Assembly: GCA_015486505.1 (NCBI GenBank)
Contig: WFRP01000193.1
Location: forward strand, 1-38,521
Reading direction: 5' to 3'
Source of the DNA: Pseudomonadota bacterium
GTDB taxonomy: Bacteria > Desulfobacterota > Anaeroferrophillalia > Anaeroferrophillales > Tharpellaceae
Length of the DNA: 38,521 nt
Shown: one piece after another, positions 7,790-15,584 of the stretch
Position numbering within the stretch: the first letter of the stretch is position 1
Layout of the letters: every line of letters starts with the position of its first letter
Notes under the pieces: generated by a model
Seen by the model: the letters and a program-made list of their open reading frames with translations, nothing else
Told to the model about the DNA's origin: nothing
The model's database searches: none
Made by a program: the position numbers and the translations under genes

Positions 7790-9679
7790 TTAGTGGACAA
7801 GTCCCCATACAATCAGGAAAAGGCAGAAGAGGCCGACGGCAACGCCGGTGATGCCGATCAACTGACCGATGGCTTCCGGCAAAACGCCGGGGTATTTGGT
7901 CTGCAGTTTTTCCAGCATACCTTTTTCTTTAAGGCGCTCAAACTGAGCCGGGCGCTCTTCTTCCAGTTCATGGCCGGAAACCACACCGGTAAAGATAACC
8001 TGATCCATGGGGAATTTCTCCGGTCGGATATGGGCGTTGAAGAAGTGCACCGTGAAAATAAAGACTGAGGCCAAAAGCGCTTCATCTGAGTGGACAATGA
8101 TCGCGACATTGAAGGCCCAACCCGGCATGAACTGGGCGAAAAATTCCGGCATCCAGAGCATTAAACCGGTAAACCCGATGGCAAACATCCCCCAGAAAAC
8201 CGCGAGGAAGTCAAATTTTTCCCAGTAGGTCCAGCGGTCGAACTTTGGCATTTCCCCGGCCCCGACGAACCATTTGCACATTCCGGCGATATCGCGGCCG
8301 TCCTTGAAGTTCGGGAACAGTGAATCGGGGCCGAAAAGTTTCTGGAAGAAACTTTCGCCGGTCGGTTTCACGAGCAGGAAGTACATACTCCAGGCCACGG
8401 TTGAGAGGAAATAGGTGAATGTTATAATCGCGCAGCAGCGATGGATTTTCCCGGCCATCAGCGGGCCGCCGAGAACATCAGCCAGTCCGATAGCCCAGGG
8501 GGCTTCGGCAAATTTCAGCGGCAGGCCGGAAAGAACCAATCCTAAAAAACTGACCATCATCATAAAATGCAGAAGTTTTTCGGCAAAGCCGAAGCGCCGG
8601 TAGAAAACGTTAGGCGTATGGCATTCGTGGATAATCCCGAGGCGCCGCAGTTTGTTTTTCTCGATGTAGCTGCGAATCAGCCAGAGGATTGTATGGAGCC
8701 AGAAGACGGCAAAGGTTCCGCACAGTAAACCGGTCATCGCGATAAAGGTCCAGTAGAGCAAAGGATAGCCGGCTTTATCATGATGGGTTGCGTGGGGATG
8801 GTACTTGACAAAATTAGCGTTTGCCTTCTTGTGACACTGGCGGCAGGTTTCAATCCGGGCTTTGCCGGTCAGGTTGGATTTGGGGTCGTCAGTCGGCAGT
8901 TGTTTATGAGCGGTATGACAGTCGGCACAGCCGGCGACTGCCGCGGCGCCGCCGAGATGCTCGACTTTACCGTGATATTCACCACGATAGGATTCAAAGG
9001 ACATGGTGCTTATCTTGTTGCGCTCCATCATCTCTTCGTTGTTATGGCAGGGCTCGCAACTTGAGGTTTTGAACTCGTCGGCTTTCAGGGCCGCGGCCGA
9101 TTTCTTGTCATCAACCTGCAGTTTAATGATGCCATGGGTGCCGTGACAATCGGCACAGGCCGGAGAATCCGGGTTGCCGGCCGTAAGACCCTTGCCGTGA
9201 GAACTCTGCATGTAGTCGTCGTTGTCATGACAGTTGCTGCACATCGCGACCGTTTTGGCTTTATCATCTTTTAACGAGGTGAGCTTGTGAATATCGGAAT
9301 GGCAGTCAGTACAGGCGACATCATTGTCAGCGTGGACGGATTGCGCGAACAGGCGGGCCTCATCCCGGTGACAGAAGCCGCATTTAACCGGCTGCATCGG
9401 CGCTTCACTATCGGAATGTTTATCAATATCCGAGATGTCGCGATGGCAACTGGTACAGGCGTTGACGCCATGGGGTGATGCGGCATAGGCGTCGGCATCG
9501 ATGTCGTCATGACATTCAAGACACTGGCCGACCGAGATGCACTCGACGCAGCTCTCTTCTTTTTTCGTGTCATCCTGCTTGGCGATTGCGCTGTCGCTGT
9601 AGAGTCCGATAGCTGCTATGAATGCAATTATCAGCACTAATAAAATGGGTAGGCGAAGTGCTCCTATCTTCTTTTTCAT
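7790..9679 (-). CDS. cbcL: CbcL-like nine-haem cytochrome c / b-type cytochrome fusion (menaquinol oxidase)
   Basis: A 629-residue inner-membrane protein. An N-terminal hydrophobic signal or anchor (residues 10-28) is followed by a periplasmic domain with nine CxxCH haem-c motifs. Their first cysteines are C53, C75, C100, C123, C147, C175, C208, C251 and C279. An extra CVEC pair (C44/C47) is not a haem site. From about residue 305 there is a b-type cytochrome domain with several membrane helices and conserved histidines. This architecture matches CbcL of Geobacter, known as an inner-membrane quinol oxidase feeding electrons to periplasmic cytochromes during metal or electrode respiration. A Shine-Dalgarno sequence AAGGAG lies 11 bases before the ATG. 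It stands alone. The function is inferred from architecture. Confidence 0.75.
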   Translation of the reverse strand: MKKKIGALRLPILLVLIIAFIAAIGLYSDSAIAKQDDTKKEESCVECISVGQCLECHDDIDADAYAASPHGVNACTSCHRDISDIDKHSDSEAPMQPVKCGFCHRDEARLFAQSVHADNDVACTDCHSDIHKLTSLKDDKAKTVAMCSNCHDNDDYMQSSHGKGLTAGNPDSPACADCHGTHGIIKLQVDDKKSAAALKADEFKTSSCEPCHNNEEMMERNKISTMSFESYRGEYHGKVEHLGGAAAVAGCADCHTAHKQLPTDDPKSNLTGKARIETCRQCHKKANANFVKYHPHATHHDKAGYPLLYWTFIAMTGLLCGTFAVFWLHTILWLIRSYIEKNKLRRLGIIHECHTPNVFYRRFGFAEKLLHFMMMVSFLGLVLSGLPLKFAEAPWAIGLADVLGGPLMAGKIHRCCAIITFTYFLSTVAWSMYFLLVKPTGESFFQKLFGPDSLFPNFKDGRDIAGMCKWFVGAGEMPKFDRWTYWEKFDFLAVFWGMFAIGFTGLMLWMPEFFAQFMPGWAFNVAIIVHSDEALLASVFIFTVHFFNAHIRPEKFPMDQVIFTGVVSGHELEEERPAQFERLKEKGMLEKLQTKYPGVLPEAIGQLIGITGVAVGLFCLFLIVWGLVH

Positions 9680-9848
9680 TGTTTCCCAGTCTCCTTGGCA
9701 GAAAGTCTGTATAATGTGAGAGTGATCCGCAGTCGTTTTTGGTCTGCGGCTCTCAGGTTAGATGACAATATGGCTGTTTATGTTAAAGCATTAAAAATGC
9801 TATTATTTTAATATTCTTGATATTGTATACATCGGGATAAAGAAATAA

Positions 9849-9872
9849 GGCAGGCACCGGTTGGTGCCTGCC
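9849..9872 (-). terminator. Hairpin terminator after atpE
   Basis: A perfect 10-bp stem GGCAGGCACC/GGTGCCTGCC with a GGTT loop, downstream of the atpE stop codon. On the minus strand it is followed by a T-rich stretch (TTATTTCTTT), so it probably ends the F0 transcript. Confidence 0.7.
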
Positions 9873-9929
9873 GACTATACTTAACTGAACTTTTCAGGGT
9901 CTGTTAAAAAAACAGACAAACATTTCAAA

Positions 9930-10259
9930 CTAAATCTTGAGAACGAGCATCAGAGCGATAACCAGAGCGTAAATAACCAGAGACTCGATCATCGCCAGAC
10001 CGATAATCATCGGGGTTGTGATCTTGTTGGCGGCACTGGGGTTACGGCCAATACTTCCAAGCGCGGAGAAGATACCCATTCCCTGGCCCAAAGCACCACC
10101 GAATGCGGCAATACCGATAGCGATAGCCGCTGCATAAGCATAAGCCATTCCGCTGCCGTTACTGCCGCTTGCTGCAGTTGCAGCCGCTTCATTTGCCATG
10201 GCGGCAGTACCTACACACAGGGTTGCGATCGTGACTACGACCTGAACTAATCTTTTCAT
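9930..10259 (-). CDS. atpE: F0F1 ATP synthase subunit c
   Basis: A 109-residue protein. Residues 1-22 look like a signal peptide, followed by a small linker and the usual two-helix c subunit hairpin with the polar loop GRNPSAANKI (71-80). The ion-binding carboxylate is E92. Q59, S93 and Y97 are also present, at the same spacing as Q32, E65, S66 and Y70 of the Na+-binding Ilyobacter c subunit; T67 is replaced by L94. The Q/ES/Y set is compatible with Na+ binding but also occurs in proteins assumed to use protons. An exceptionally strong Shine-Dalgarno sequence (AAGGAGGTGA) precedes the ATG, fitting the high copy number of c. It is the last gene of the F0 group. Confidence 0.95.
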   Translation of the reverse strand: MKRLVQVVVTIATLCVGTAAMANEAAATAASGSNGSGMAYAYAAAIAIGIAAFGGALGQGMGIFSALGSIGRNPSAANKITTPMIIGLAMIESLVIYALVIALMLVLKI

Positions 10260-10330
10260 TTTGTCACCTCCTTACAGTTTATGGTTGTATGTTGATCCCG
10301 GCAGCCAGCGGCCGCCGGAAGTAAAATATA

Positions 10331-11038
10331 TTAATGATCGTGCGAAAGCGCCCCTTCAAAATAGGCCAGGGTGAGCAGGGTAAAAACAAAGGTCTGGACA
10401 ATGGCTACGAACAGTCCCAGAAATGCGATCGGTACCGGCACCAGGATCGGGCAGAGCATGACAAAAATTGCCGCGACGAGATGGTCACCCATGATGTTAC
10501 CGAAAAGACGCAGAGAAAGCGACATCGGCCGGGCCAGATGACCGATGATTTCAATCGGAATCATTAAAGGGGAGAGCCAGAGAAACGGCCCGACAAATTG
10601 TTTAAGATATTTGGGACCGTGTTCCTGCCAGCCGTAATAATGGGTCATAAAAAAGACCGTCAGCGCGCAGGCGGCGGTGGTGTTGATATTGTCGGTCGGC
10701 GGGGTAAAACCCGGGATCAGGCCGGAGAGGTTAGAAAAGAGGATAAAGAAAATAATGCCGCCGATTATACAGAGGAACTTCCGCGAAACCTCGGCTCCAA
10801 GACTGTCGCTGATTAATTTGAGGATACCCTCAACCATAGTCTCCAGAAGATTCTGCAACGTAAAGCGGCCCTCAGGAATAATCAGCTCCTCAGGGTCGCA
10901 GCTGCGAATTTTGCGGGTGCCCAGCAGAACCAGGATAACAACAAACAGGGAGACCAGAATGGCATTGGCAATGTGTACCGGGATCGTATTCAGGCCGGGG
11001 ATCAATCCGACCCAGGTGATAGTAGGTGCGTGATGCAT
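10331..11038 (-). CDS. atpB: F0F1 ATP synthase subunit a
   Basis: A 235-residue polytopic membrane protein and the stator half of the ion channel of ATP synthase. The essential arginine is R177 in SLSLRLFGNIMGDH, and the flanking helices PLMIPIEIIGHLARP and LFVAIVQTFVFTLLTLAYFE are typical of the family. A Shine-Dalgarno sequence GAGGAAAG precedes the ATG. It is followed by atpE (71-base gap) and preceded by the subunit I-like gene (40-base gap). F1 and the b subunits are not in the window, so this is a split F0 operon, as in many Desulfobacterota. Confidence 0.96.
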   Translation of the reverse strand: MHHAPTITWVGLIPGLNTIPVHIANAILVSLFVVILVLLGTRKIRSCDPEELIIPEGRFTLQNLLETMVEGILKLISDSLGAEVSRKFLCIIGGIIFFILFSNLSGLIPGFTPPTDNINTTAACALTVFFMTHYYGWQEHGPKYLKQFVGPFLWLSPLMIPIEIIGHLARPMSLSLRLFGNIMGDHLVAAIFVMLCPILVPVPIAFLGLFVAIVQTFVFTLLTLAYFEGALSHDH

Positions 11039-11078
11039 AATCTTTCCTCAAAGTAACTGATTATTAGGGATATACCGG

Positions 11079-11489
11079 TTAATCCTCAGGTTTTGCTTTA
11101 GCCTGAGGCTTGCTGAAAACCAAAAATGTTACTGTTTCTAAAGCAATGCTGCCGAACAGGGCCGAAAATCCAACCAAAAAACCCAACGGTCGGCATATGT
11201 GAGACAGAATCACCGCGATGGTAATTGTGGTCAGGCCAAGCGTCAGCAGCAGCAATATCACGCCGATTTTAGCGCCGGCTTTAGCCGCAGTTCCCAGGTT
11301 GCCGGTATTCACGAAAGTCCGGCTGATCAGGAGGCTTAATGCCGAAAAATAGGCGAACGCGAGAATCCCGCCGATTGCCACTCCGGCGACATCGACCTGT
11401 TTGATATCGACCAGCCCGGCACTCAGGCTCAGCCCGGCCGTAATGACAAGCATAAAAAGACTGATTCGCCGTAATCTTTGATCTTTCAT
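11079..11489 (-). CDS. atpI: ATP synthase subunit I-like membrane protein
   Basis: A 136-residue protein with four predicted membrane helices and a charged C-terminal tail (KPQAKAKPED). Its position, directly before atpB and after an AtpZ-like gene, and its helix pattern fit the ATP synthase subunit I family. Members of that family assist c-ring assembly or cation supply. Sequence conservation in this family is low, so the call rests mainly on topology and context. The gap to the upstream gene is 12 bases, indicating co-transcription. Confidence 0.7.
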   Translation of the reverse strand: MKDQRLRRISLFMLVITAGLSLSAGLVDIKQVDVAGVAIGGILAFAYFSALSLLISRTFVNTGNLGTAAKAGAKIGVILLLLTLGLTTITIAVILSHICRPLGFLVGFSALFGSIALETVTFLVFSKPQAKAKPED

Positions 11490-11501
11490 TTTAACCGGCG
11501 A

Positions 11502-11798
11502 CTATCGGTTCCCGGCATTATCATTTTCCTGCTCTTTTTCAAGCTCTTTTAACGCCAGGTAAACCCGCTTGAAACCGGCCGCTATCCCGCAGAGTAGTAA
11601 AAAAATCGTCAGCCACGGCGACGTGCCGAACCGGCGGTCAAGAAAGTAGCCGCTGAAGACTCCGATAGCCACGGAAAAACCGAGCTCAAGGCCGACCGTA
11701 CCGTAGCGGCTTACCTGGCTGAAAGCTTTTTTGAATTTTGCTTCCTGCGGTTTGCTGCCGGCGGTCGGCGGGTTTTCTGGAGTCAGCTTTCTGGGCAC
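11502..11798 (-). CDS. atpZ: AtpZ/AtpI-type F0F1 ATPase accessory protein
   Basis: A 98-residue protein. A basic N-terminal stretch precedes two membrane helices (GTVGLELGFSVAIGVFSGYF, then DRRFGTSPWLTIFLLLCGIA) and a charged tail. The segment SGYFLDRRFGTSPWLT is the family signature of the small putative F0F1-ATPase subunit (AtpZ-like). It opens the F0 group of four genes on the minus strand. The start is a GTG. Upstream, between this gene and hemL, lies an R1 repeat relic. Confidence 0.8.
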   Translation of the reverse strand: MPRKLTPENPPTAGSKPQEAKFKKAFSQVSRYGTVGLELGFSVAIGVFSGYFLDRRFGTSPWLTIFLLLCGIAAGFKRVYLALKELEKEQENDNAGNR

Positions 11799-11807
11799 CG
11801 TAAACTC

Positions 11808-11882
11808 TTTTAAGTGCTCTTATCTGAACATTTTCTGACTACTGAATCTTGTTTTTCGGGCAGAAAATATCCTGCTTAAAGC
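11808..11882 (-). repeat. R1 repeat relic (outer hairpin part only)
   Basis: On the minus strand this stretch matches the first half of R1 units (GGATATTTTCTGCC..., ACAAGATTCAGTAGTCAGAA, AATGTTCAGATAAGAGCACTT) with several substitutions. The GCGGG terminal hairpin is missing. It lies just upstream of the GTG start of the AtpZ-like gene, so it would be in the 5' leader of the F0 transcript. Confidence 0.65.
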
Positions 11883-11929
11883 ACCGATTGAAAAAGGTCG
11901 CGCCCCTTTAGCATAGGCGTAGTGTGAAG

Positions 11930-13219
11930 TCAAGATGAAATTGTTTTAAGTGCGAGCCGGACTGCTTCGAGGGTTCTGCCGAGATCATCCTGGCTATGCG
12001 CTGCTGAAATAAACCCGGCTTCAAATTGTGAAGGCGCCAGATAAATGCCCTGGTTTAACATAGCGCTAAAGTATTGCGCAAAATGCTTACAGTCGGAAGA
12101 TTGCGCCTGGCTGTAATTAGTTACCGGGGTCGAAGTAAAGTAGGTACATAACATAGAGCCGACCCGGTTGCAGACGTGGGGGATATTAAATTCCGAAAAA
12201 AGCGCGTTGATCCCGTCACCGAGCCAGGCGGATTTTTTTTCAAGTTCCGGATAGGGGTTCTCCTCCTTCAAGGTTCGTAGAGTAACAACGCCGGCGGCCA
12301 TGGCCAGCGGGTTTCCGGAAAGGGTCCCGGCCTGGTAGACCGCCCCCAAAGGCGCCAGATGCTCCATAATCTCCCGCTTGCCGCCAAAAGCGCCAACCGG
12401 CAGGCCGCCGCCGACAATCTTGCCGAGGCAGGTCAGGTCGGGGCTGATATTGTAAAGGGTCTGAGCGCCGCCGAAAGCGACTCTGAAACCGGTCATGACT
12501 TCATCGAAAATCAGGACAATCCCGTGTTTTGTGCAGCGATCACGCAGGCCCTGGAGAAAATCCGGCTGCGGCGGGATGGTGCCCATATTGCCGGCTACCG
12601 GTTCGACAATTATCGCCGCTATTTCGTCAGCGCAATCTTGAAGCAGGCTGTCGATGGAGCCTAAATCATTATAAATCGCCGAAAGGGTGTTGCGGGTAAA
12701 TTCTTCCGGGACTCCGGCGCTGTCGGGTACGCCGAGAGTGGTGGCCCCCGAACCGGCTTCAACCAGTAAATAATCGACATGGCCGTGGTAGCAGCCGGCA
12801 AATTTTACAATCTTTTTTCGCCCGGTATAGCCGCGGGCGAGGCGGATGGCGCTCATGGTCGCTTCGGTGCCGGAATTAACCATCCGCACCATCTCAATGC
12901 TGGGCAGTGCCGCGCAGATCTCTTCCGCCATTTCAATCTCAAGAATGGTCGGGGCGCCGAAACTGGCACCGCGGGCGACCCGGTCGCGGATTGCTTCGAC
13001 GACCGCCGGATGGGCGTGGCCGAGAATCATCGGCCCCCAGGAACCGACATAATCAATATATTCGTTACCGTCGACATCGTAGACTTTACTGCCGCGGCCG
13101 CGGATGATAAACGGCGGCTCAAGATTTACAGATTTATAGGCTCGAACCGGGCTGTTGACGCCGCCGGGTATGACTTTCCGGGCCCGGTGGAAAAGTTTTT
13201 CAGAAGTTGTCCGCTTCAT
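11930..13219 (-). CDS. hemL: Glutamate-1-semialdehyde 2,1-aminomutase
   Basis: A 429-residue PLP enzyme of full family length. It converts glutamate-1-semialdehyde to 5-aminolevulinate in the C5 route of tetrapyrrole synthesis, in the cytoplasm. The gate-loop segment GSGATTLGVPDSAGVP (156-171), NSGTEA (115-120) and the cofactor-binding lysine K267 in CLGKIVGGGLPVGAFGG are all present. A Shine-Dalgarno sequence GAGGAAA precedes the ATG. The abundant haem and molybdopterin/iron-sulfur enzymes nearby fit a need for haem, but the gene stands alone. Its upstream region (13220-13371) is followed by a tandem R1 pair. Confidence 0.97.
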   Translation of the reverse strand: MKRTTSEKLFHRARKVIPGGVNSPVRAYKSVNLEPPFIIRGRGSKVYDVDGNEYIDYVGSWGPMILGHAHPAVVEAIRDRVARGASFGAPTILEIEMAEEICAALPSIEMVRMVNSGTEATMSAIRLARGYTGRKKIVKFAGCYHGHVDYLLVEAGSGATTLGVPDSAGVPEEFTRNTLSAIYNDLGSIDSLLQDCADEIAAIIVEPVAGNMGTIPPQPDFLQGLRDRCTKHGIVLIFDEVMTGFRVAFGGAQTLYNISPDLTCLGKIVGGGLPVGAFGGKREIMEHLAPLGAVYQAGTLSGNPLAMAAGVVTLRTLKEENPYPELEKKSAWLGDGINALFSEFNIPHVCNRVGSMLCTYFTSTPVTNYSQAQSSDCKHFAQYFSAMLNQGIYLAPSQFEAGFISAAHSQDDLGRTLEAVRLALKTISS

Positions 13220-13371
13220 TATTATTTCCTCTATAATATGCGATAGGTAAAGGTGGTTTGGACCGGGTTGATTTATTCGCGGGCGCTATACCGCAGGAGT
13301 TGGATGTTGTCAATAAATTTTGCCGGAGTTACACTTTATATAGCTCCCGGCGGGTTGAGATGTCGCCAGGC

Positions 13372-13499
13372 ATTAGTACCTTACAGGTTATTTTCTGCAC
13401 CAAAAAACAAGATTTAATAATCAGAAAATGTTCTGATAAGAGTACTTATTTGCGGGCCGGAAACTTTCTTTTGGGTTGCGGGATTTGTTCCCGCATTAG
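13372..13499 (+). repeat. R1 repeat unit, short-loop form
   Basis: First of a second tandem R1 pair, in the order short then long (the reverse of the 7497-7783 pair). It starts ATTAGTACCTTACAGG and ends GTTCCCGCATTAG. The inner-loop sequence is almost identical to the short unit at 7655-7783. Confidence 0.8.
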
Positions 13500-13656
13500 T
13501 ACCTTACAGGTTATTTTCTTGTTTTTTTCGACAGCTTTTTTCAACTGTAAAAACAAGAAAATGTTCTGATAAGAGTACTTATTTGCGACCAGCGGATTGC
13601 CCCTGGGTGCGGGCCGAAAAGCCCTGTTTGGGTTGCGGGATATGTTCCCGCATTAG
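13495..13656 (+). repeat. R1 repeat unit, long-loop form
   Basis: Second unit of the pair, sharing ATTAG (13495-13499) with the first. Its perfect arms TTTTCTTGTTTTT/AAAAACAAGAAAA enclose a CGACAG...CTGT inner stem. Its terminal ATTAG (13652-13656) overlaps the stop codon of the minus-strand gene that follows. Confidence 0.8.
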
Positions 13657-14264
13657 ATCGTTATTTCGGTAGCTTCGGTAGCTTCGTGGTTTTTGTTTTC
13701 CGGTACCGGCGTGGGGGCGGTGGAATCTTCCTGCGGGTTTTTGCCGGGTTTCAGGATTTCAGTTTTGAGTTGGAGAAATTCATCTTTACTGAGAAGCCCG
13801 CGGTCATAAAGTTCCGACAGGCGTAAAAGATCGTTACGCGGGGCGGCAGTCGGAGAAAGTTCGGGCAGGGCCCGGAGTTCCCGAACCGGGTTCTCCAGCA
13901 TCAGTTGATCATTTTCTTTCGGGCCCTTGATGGAAATCGAGGCGAGGCCGCCGAGCAGGCTTATTTCAATGTTCTGTCCCGGAAATGACGGGTTTTGCAG
14001 AGTGTTCAGGATCTGTTTGCCGTTTTGTTTGATCAGGCGGTAGAAAAACACGCCGGAGCCGATTATAAGTAAAACTCCGGCGCCCAGAATATATTCTATG
14101 TATTCAGAGATTCCCTGAATAAAAACGACCGCCGTTGCCAGGAATATGACCAGCAAAAGATGGATTACCAGAACCAGGTAGCCTGCCATAATCCCGCTGA
14201 AGAGCGGTTTTTTTTTGTTTTCTGACATTTTTTTGTTTTCGGACATTGTGTTGTTTTCGGACAT
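13653..14264 (-). CDS. Two-helix membrane protein with SHOCT-like C-terminal motif, function unknown
   Basis: A protein of about 203 residues, taking the first MSENN as the start: an ATG at 14264 with a G-rich stretch just upstream (a TTG at 14309 is possible). The N-terminus holds three short repeats of the form MSENxx, encoded by near-identical 18-21 base direct repeats, any of which could serve as start. Two membrane helices follow. The C-terminal segment DLLRLSELYDRGLLSKDEFL resembles a SHOCT motif, a short amphipathic oligomerisation motif often found at the ends of bacterial membrane proteins. The stop codon TAA is supplied by the end of an R1 repeat. No specific function can be given. 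Confidence 0.7.
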   Translation of the reverse strand: MSENNTMSENKKMSENKKKPLFSGIMAGYLVLVIHLLLVIFLATAVVFIQGISEYIEYILGAGVLLIIGSGVFFYRLIKQNGKQILNTLQNPSFPGQNIEISLLGGLASISIKGPKENDQLMLENPVRELRALPELSPTAAPRNDLLRLSELYDRGLLSKDEFLQLKTEILKPGKNPQEDSTAPTPVPENKNHEATEATEITI

Positions 14265-14528
14265 TGTGCCCCCGGATAGTTCTGCAGTAATGTTTGGTGA
14301 TTTTTGCAAACAAAGGGGCTGTTTATACAGGCTTTTTTTTATTTAAGCAATGAAATAGTTCCCGGAAAATCTTGTTGGGGCTGTGGTGCGGCCGACAAAA
14401 ACCAACACTTCTTTCCCGTACTCACGGCTACCCCGGGTGGATTCATAAAAAAAATCGCGTCGCGCTGACATTTGTATGCGAACTTACAAAAATTGTCGAT
14501 TGTATTTTGGAAAAGAAAGTTTTTTTCC

Positions 14529-14557
14529 TTGACATCGATAAGTGGTCTCGGTATATA
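14529..14557 (+). promoter_or_regulatory. Predicted sigma-70 promoter of the nuo operon
   Basis: A TTGACA box (14529-14534), a 17-base spacer and TATATA (14552-14557), about 115 bases upstream of nuoA. It lies in an A+T-rich region of 264 bases (14265-14528) that holds no gene. A CATTAATG dyad occurs between promoter and gene but cannot be assigned to a regulator. Confidence 0.75.
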
Positions 14558-14673
14558 GGCCGCGCTTTAATAAAAAGGTTCACATAGTCATTATTGTCGA
14601 CTAATACATTAATGTTAAGTGAATGTGGATTTTGAGTGTCCTGTAGGCCTGTTGCAGATTTGGGGTGAAAATA

Positions 14674-15030
14674 ATGTTGCGTGATTATGTGCCGGTTCTG
14701 GTGATGTTGCTGGTAGGGTTGGGTTTCGGTGTGGTGGCAGTGATTCTGTCGAGTGTTCTCGGTCCGAATCGAAAGTCACGGGTCAAAAAAGAGACCTATG
14801 AATGCGGTATGACGACGATTGGCGCCTCCTATGTGCAGACGCCGATTAAATACTATGTGGTCGCGTTGCTTTTTCTCGTATTTGATCTTGAATGTGTTTT
14901 TCTTTATCCCTGGGCGGTACACTATAAGAGCTTAGGGTTTTTCGGTTTTGTCGAGATGGTCCTCTTTATGGTGGTCCTTTTCGTCTGTTATGTCTATGTC
15001 TGGAAAAAGGGAGCCTTGGAATGGGAATAG
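14674..15030 (+). CDS. nuoA: NADH-quinone oxidoreductase subunit A
   Basis: A 118-residue membrane protein with three helices and the hallmark loop KKETYECGMTTIG, followed by PIKYYVVALLFLVFDLECVF. The loop cysteine sits beside the quinone site in complex I. I chose the ATG at 14674, with GGGGTG about 7 bases upstream, over an in-frame GTG at 14665. The last codons overlap the nuoB start (ATG at 15021), indicating translational coupling. It is the first gene of the complex I operon. Confidence 0.95.
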   Translation: MLRDYVPVLVMLLVGLGFGVVAVILSSVLGPNRKSRVKKETYECGMTTIGASYVQTPIKYYVVALLFLVFDLECVFLYPWAVHYKSLGFFGFVEMVLFMVVLFVCYVYVWKKGALEWE

Positions 15031-15551
15031 AGAGTGCATTAAAGGGCGACGGATTCCTGGTCACCAACCTTGAGGGTTTAGTTAACTGGGGACGTAAGAA
15101 TTCGATCTGGCCCTGTACCTTCGGTCTGGCCTGATGCGCTTTGGAGATGATGGCTACCAGTTTGGCTAGCTACGATATCGCCCGCTTCGGTTCCGAAGTT
15201 TTTCGACCGTCGCCGCGCCAGTCCGATCTGATGATCGTGGCTGGGACCCTGACCAAGAAGATGTCGGTTATGGTCAAGCGCATTTACGAACAGATGGCCG
15301 AGCCGCGCTGGGTGATTGCCATGGGGGCCTGCGCTTCCTGCGGCGGTGTTTTTCAGAGCTATTCAGTGGTTCAGGGGGTTGATCAGGTGATTCCGGTTGA
15401 TGTCTATGTGCCCGGTTGTCCGCCCCGTCCTGAAGCTCTTCTGGCCAGCGTTATGAAACTGCAGGACAAGATTACGCGGGATAAATTCTGTGATCGTCCG
15501 GACTATGAAGAGCCTTCAAGCCGGAAATCCGAGATTGTCAGTTTGTGTTAG
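15021..15551 (+). CDS. nuoB: NADH-quinone oxidoreductase subunit B with in-frame UGA (selenocysteine) at a cluster N2 ligand
   Basis: A 176-residue peripheral subunit that carries cluster N2, the last iron-sulfur centre before quinone. Translation from the ATG at 15021 (overlapping nuoA) gives a normal NuoB N-terminus up to CTFGLA. A TGA at 15132-15134 follows, and then the normal CALEMM... to the stop at 15551. The TGA is codon 38, the first of the adjacent CC ligands. The ligand set U38, C39, C104, C133 has spacings 1, 65 and 29, identical to C63, C64, C129, C158 of E. coli. A SECIS-like hairpin follows. I annotate the TGA as selenocysteine by inference. A point mutation from Cys cannot be excluded from one sequence. 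Confidence 0.85.
15132..15170 (+). promoter_or_regulatory. UGA codon and putative bacterial SECIS hairpin of nuoB
   Basis: The UGA is at 15132-15134. Downstream, GCTACC (15153-15158) pairs with GG plus TAGC (15164-15165 and 15167-15170), leaving one bulged C and the apical loop AGTTT (15159-15163). The loop starts 24 bases after the UGA and has G at its second position. Both fit the known limits for SelB-binding hairpins. The stem is short (6-7 pairs), so its stability is moderate. Confidence 0.55.
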
Positions 15552-15584
15552 TTCAAGAAAGAATAATTTAGAGAGTAGACCGCC

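Noticed and set aside
12779..13246. A 155-codon open frame antisense to hemL
   Set aside because: Shadow of the hemL codon pattern, without a start signal.
13258..13569. A 103-codon plus-strand open frame upstream of hemL
   Set aside because: Most of it lies in the R1 repeats, and its translation changes with the repeat forms.
7497..13656. R1 tandem pairs as a CRISPR array
   Set aside because: Units are 130-165 bases with no short unique spacers, no cas genes are near, and the copies also occur singly.
15132..15134. Reading the TGA in nuoB as an ordinary stop, with a nuoB pseudogene or two partial genes
   Set aside because: The frame is perfect on both sides, all other ligands and conserved residues are intact, the operon is otherwise complete, and a SECIS-like hairpin follows. 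A sequencing error or recent mutation stays possible and is stated as such.
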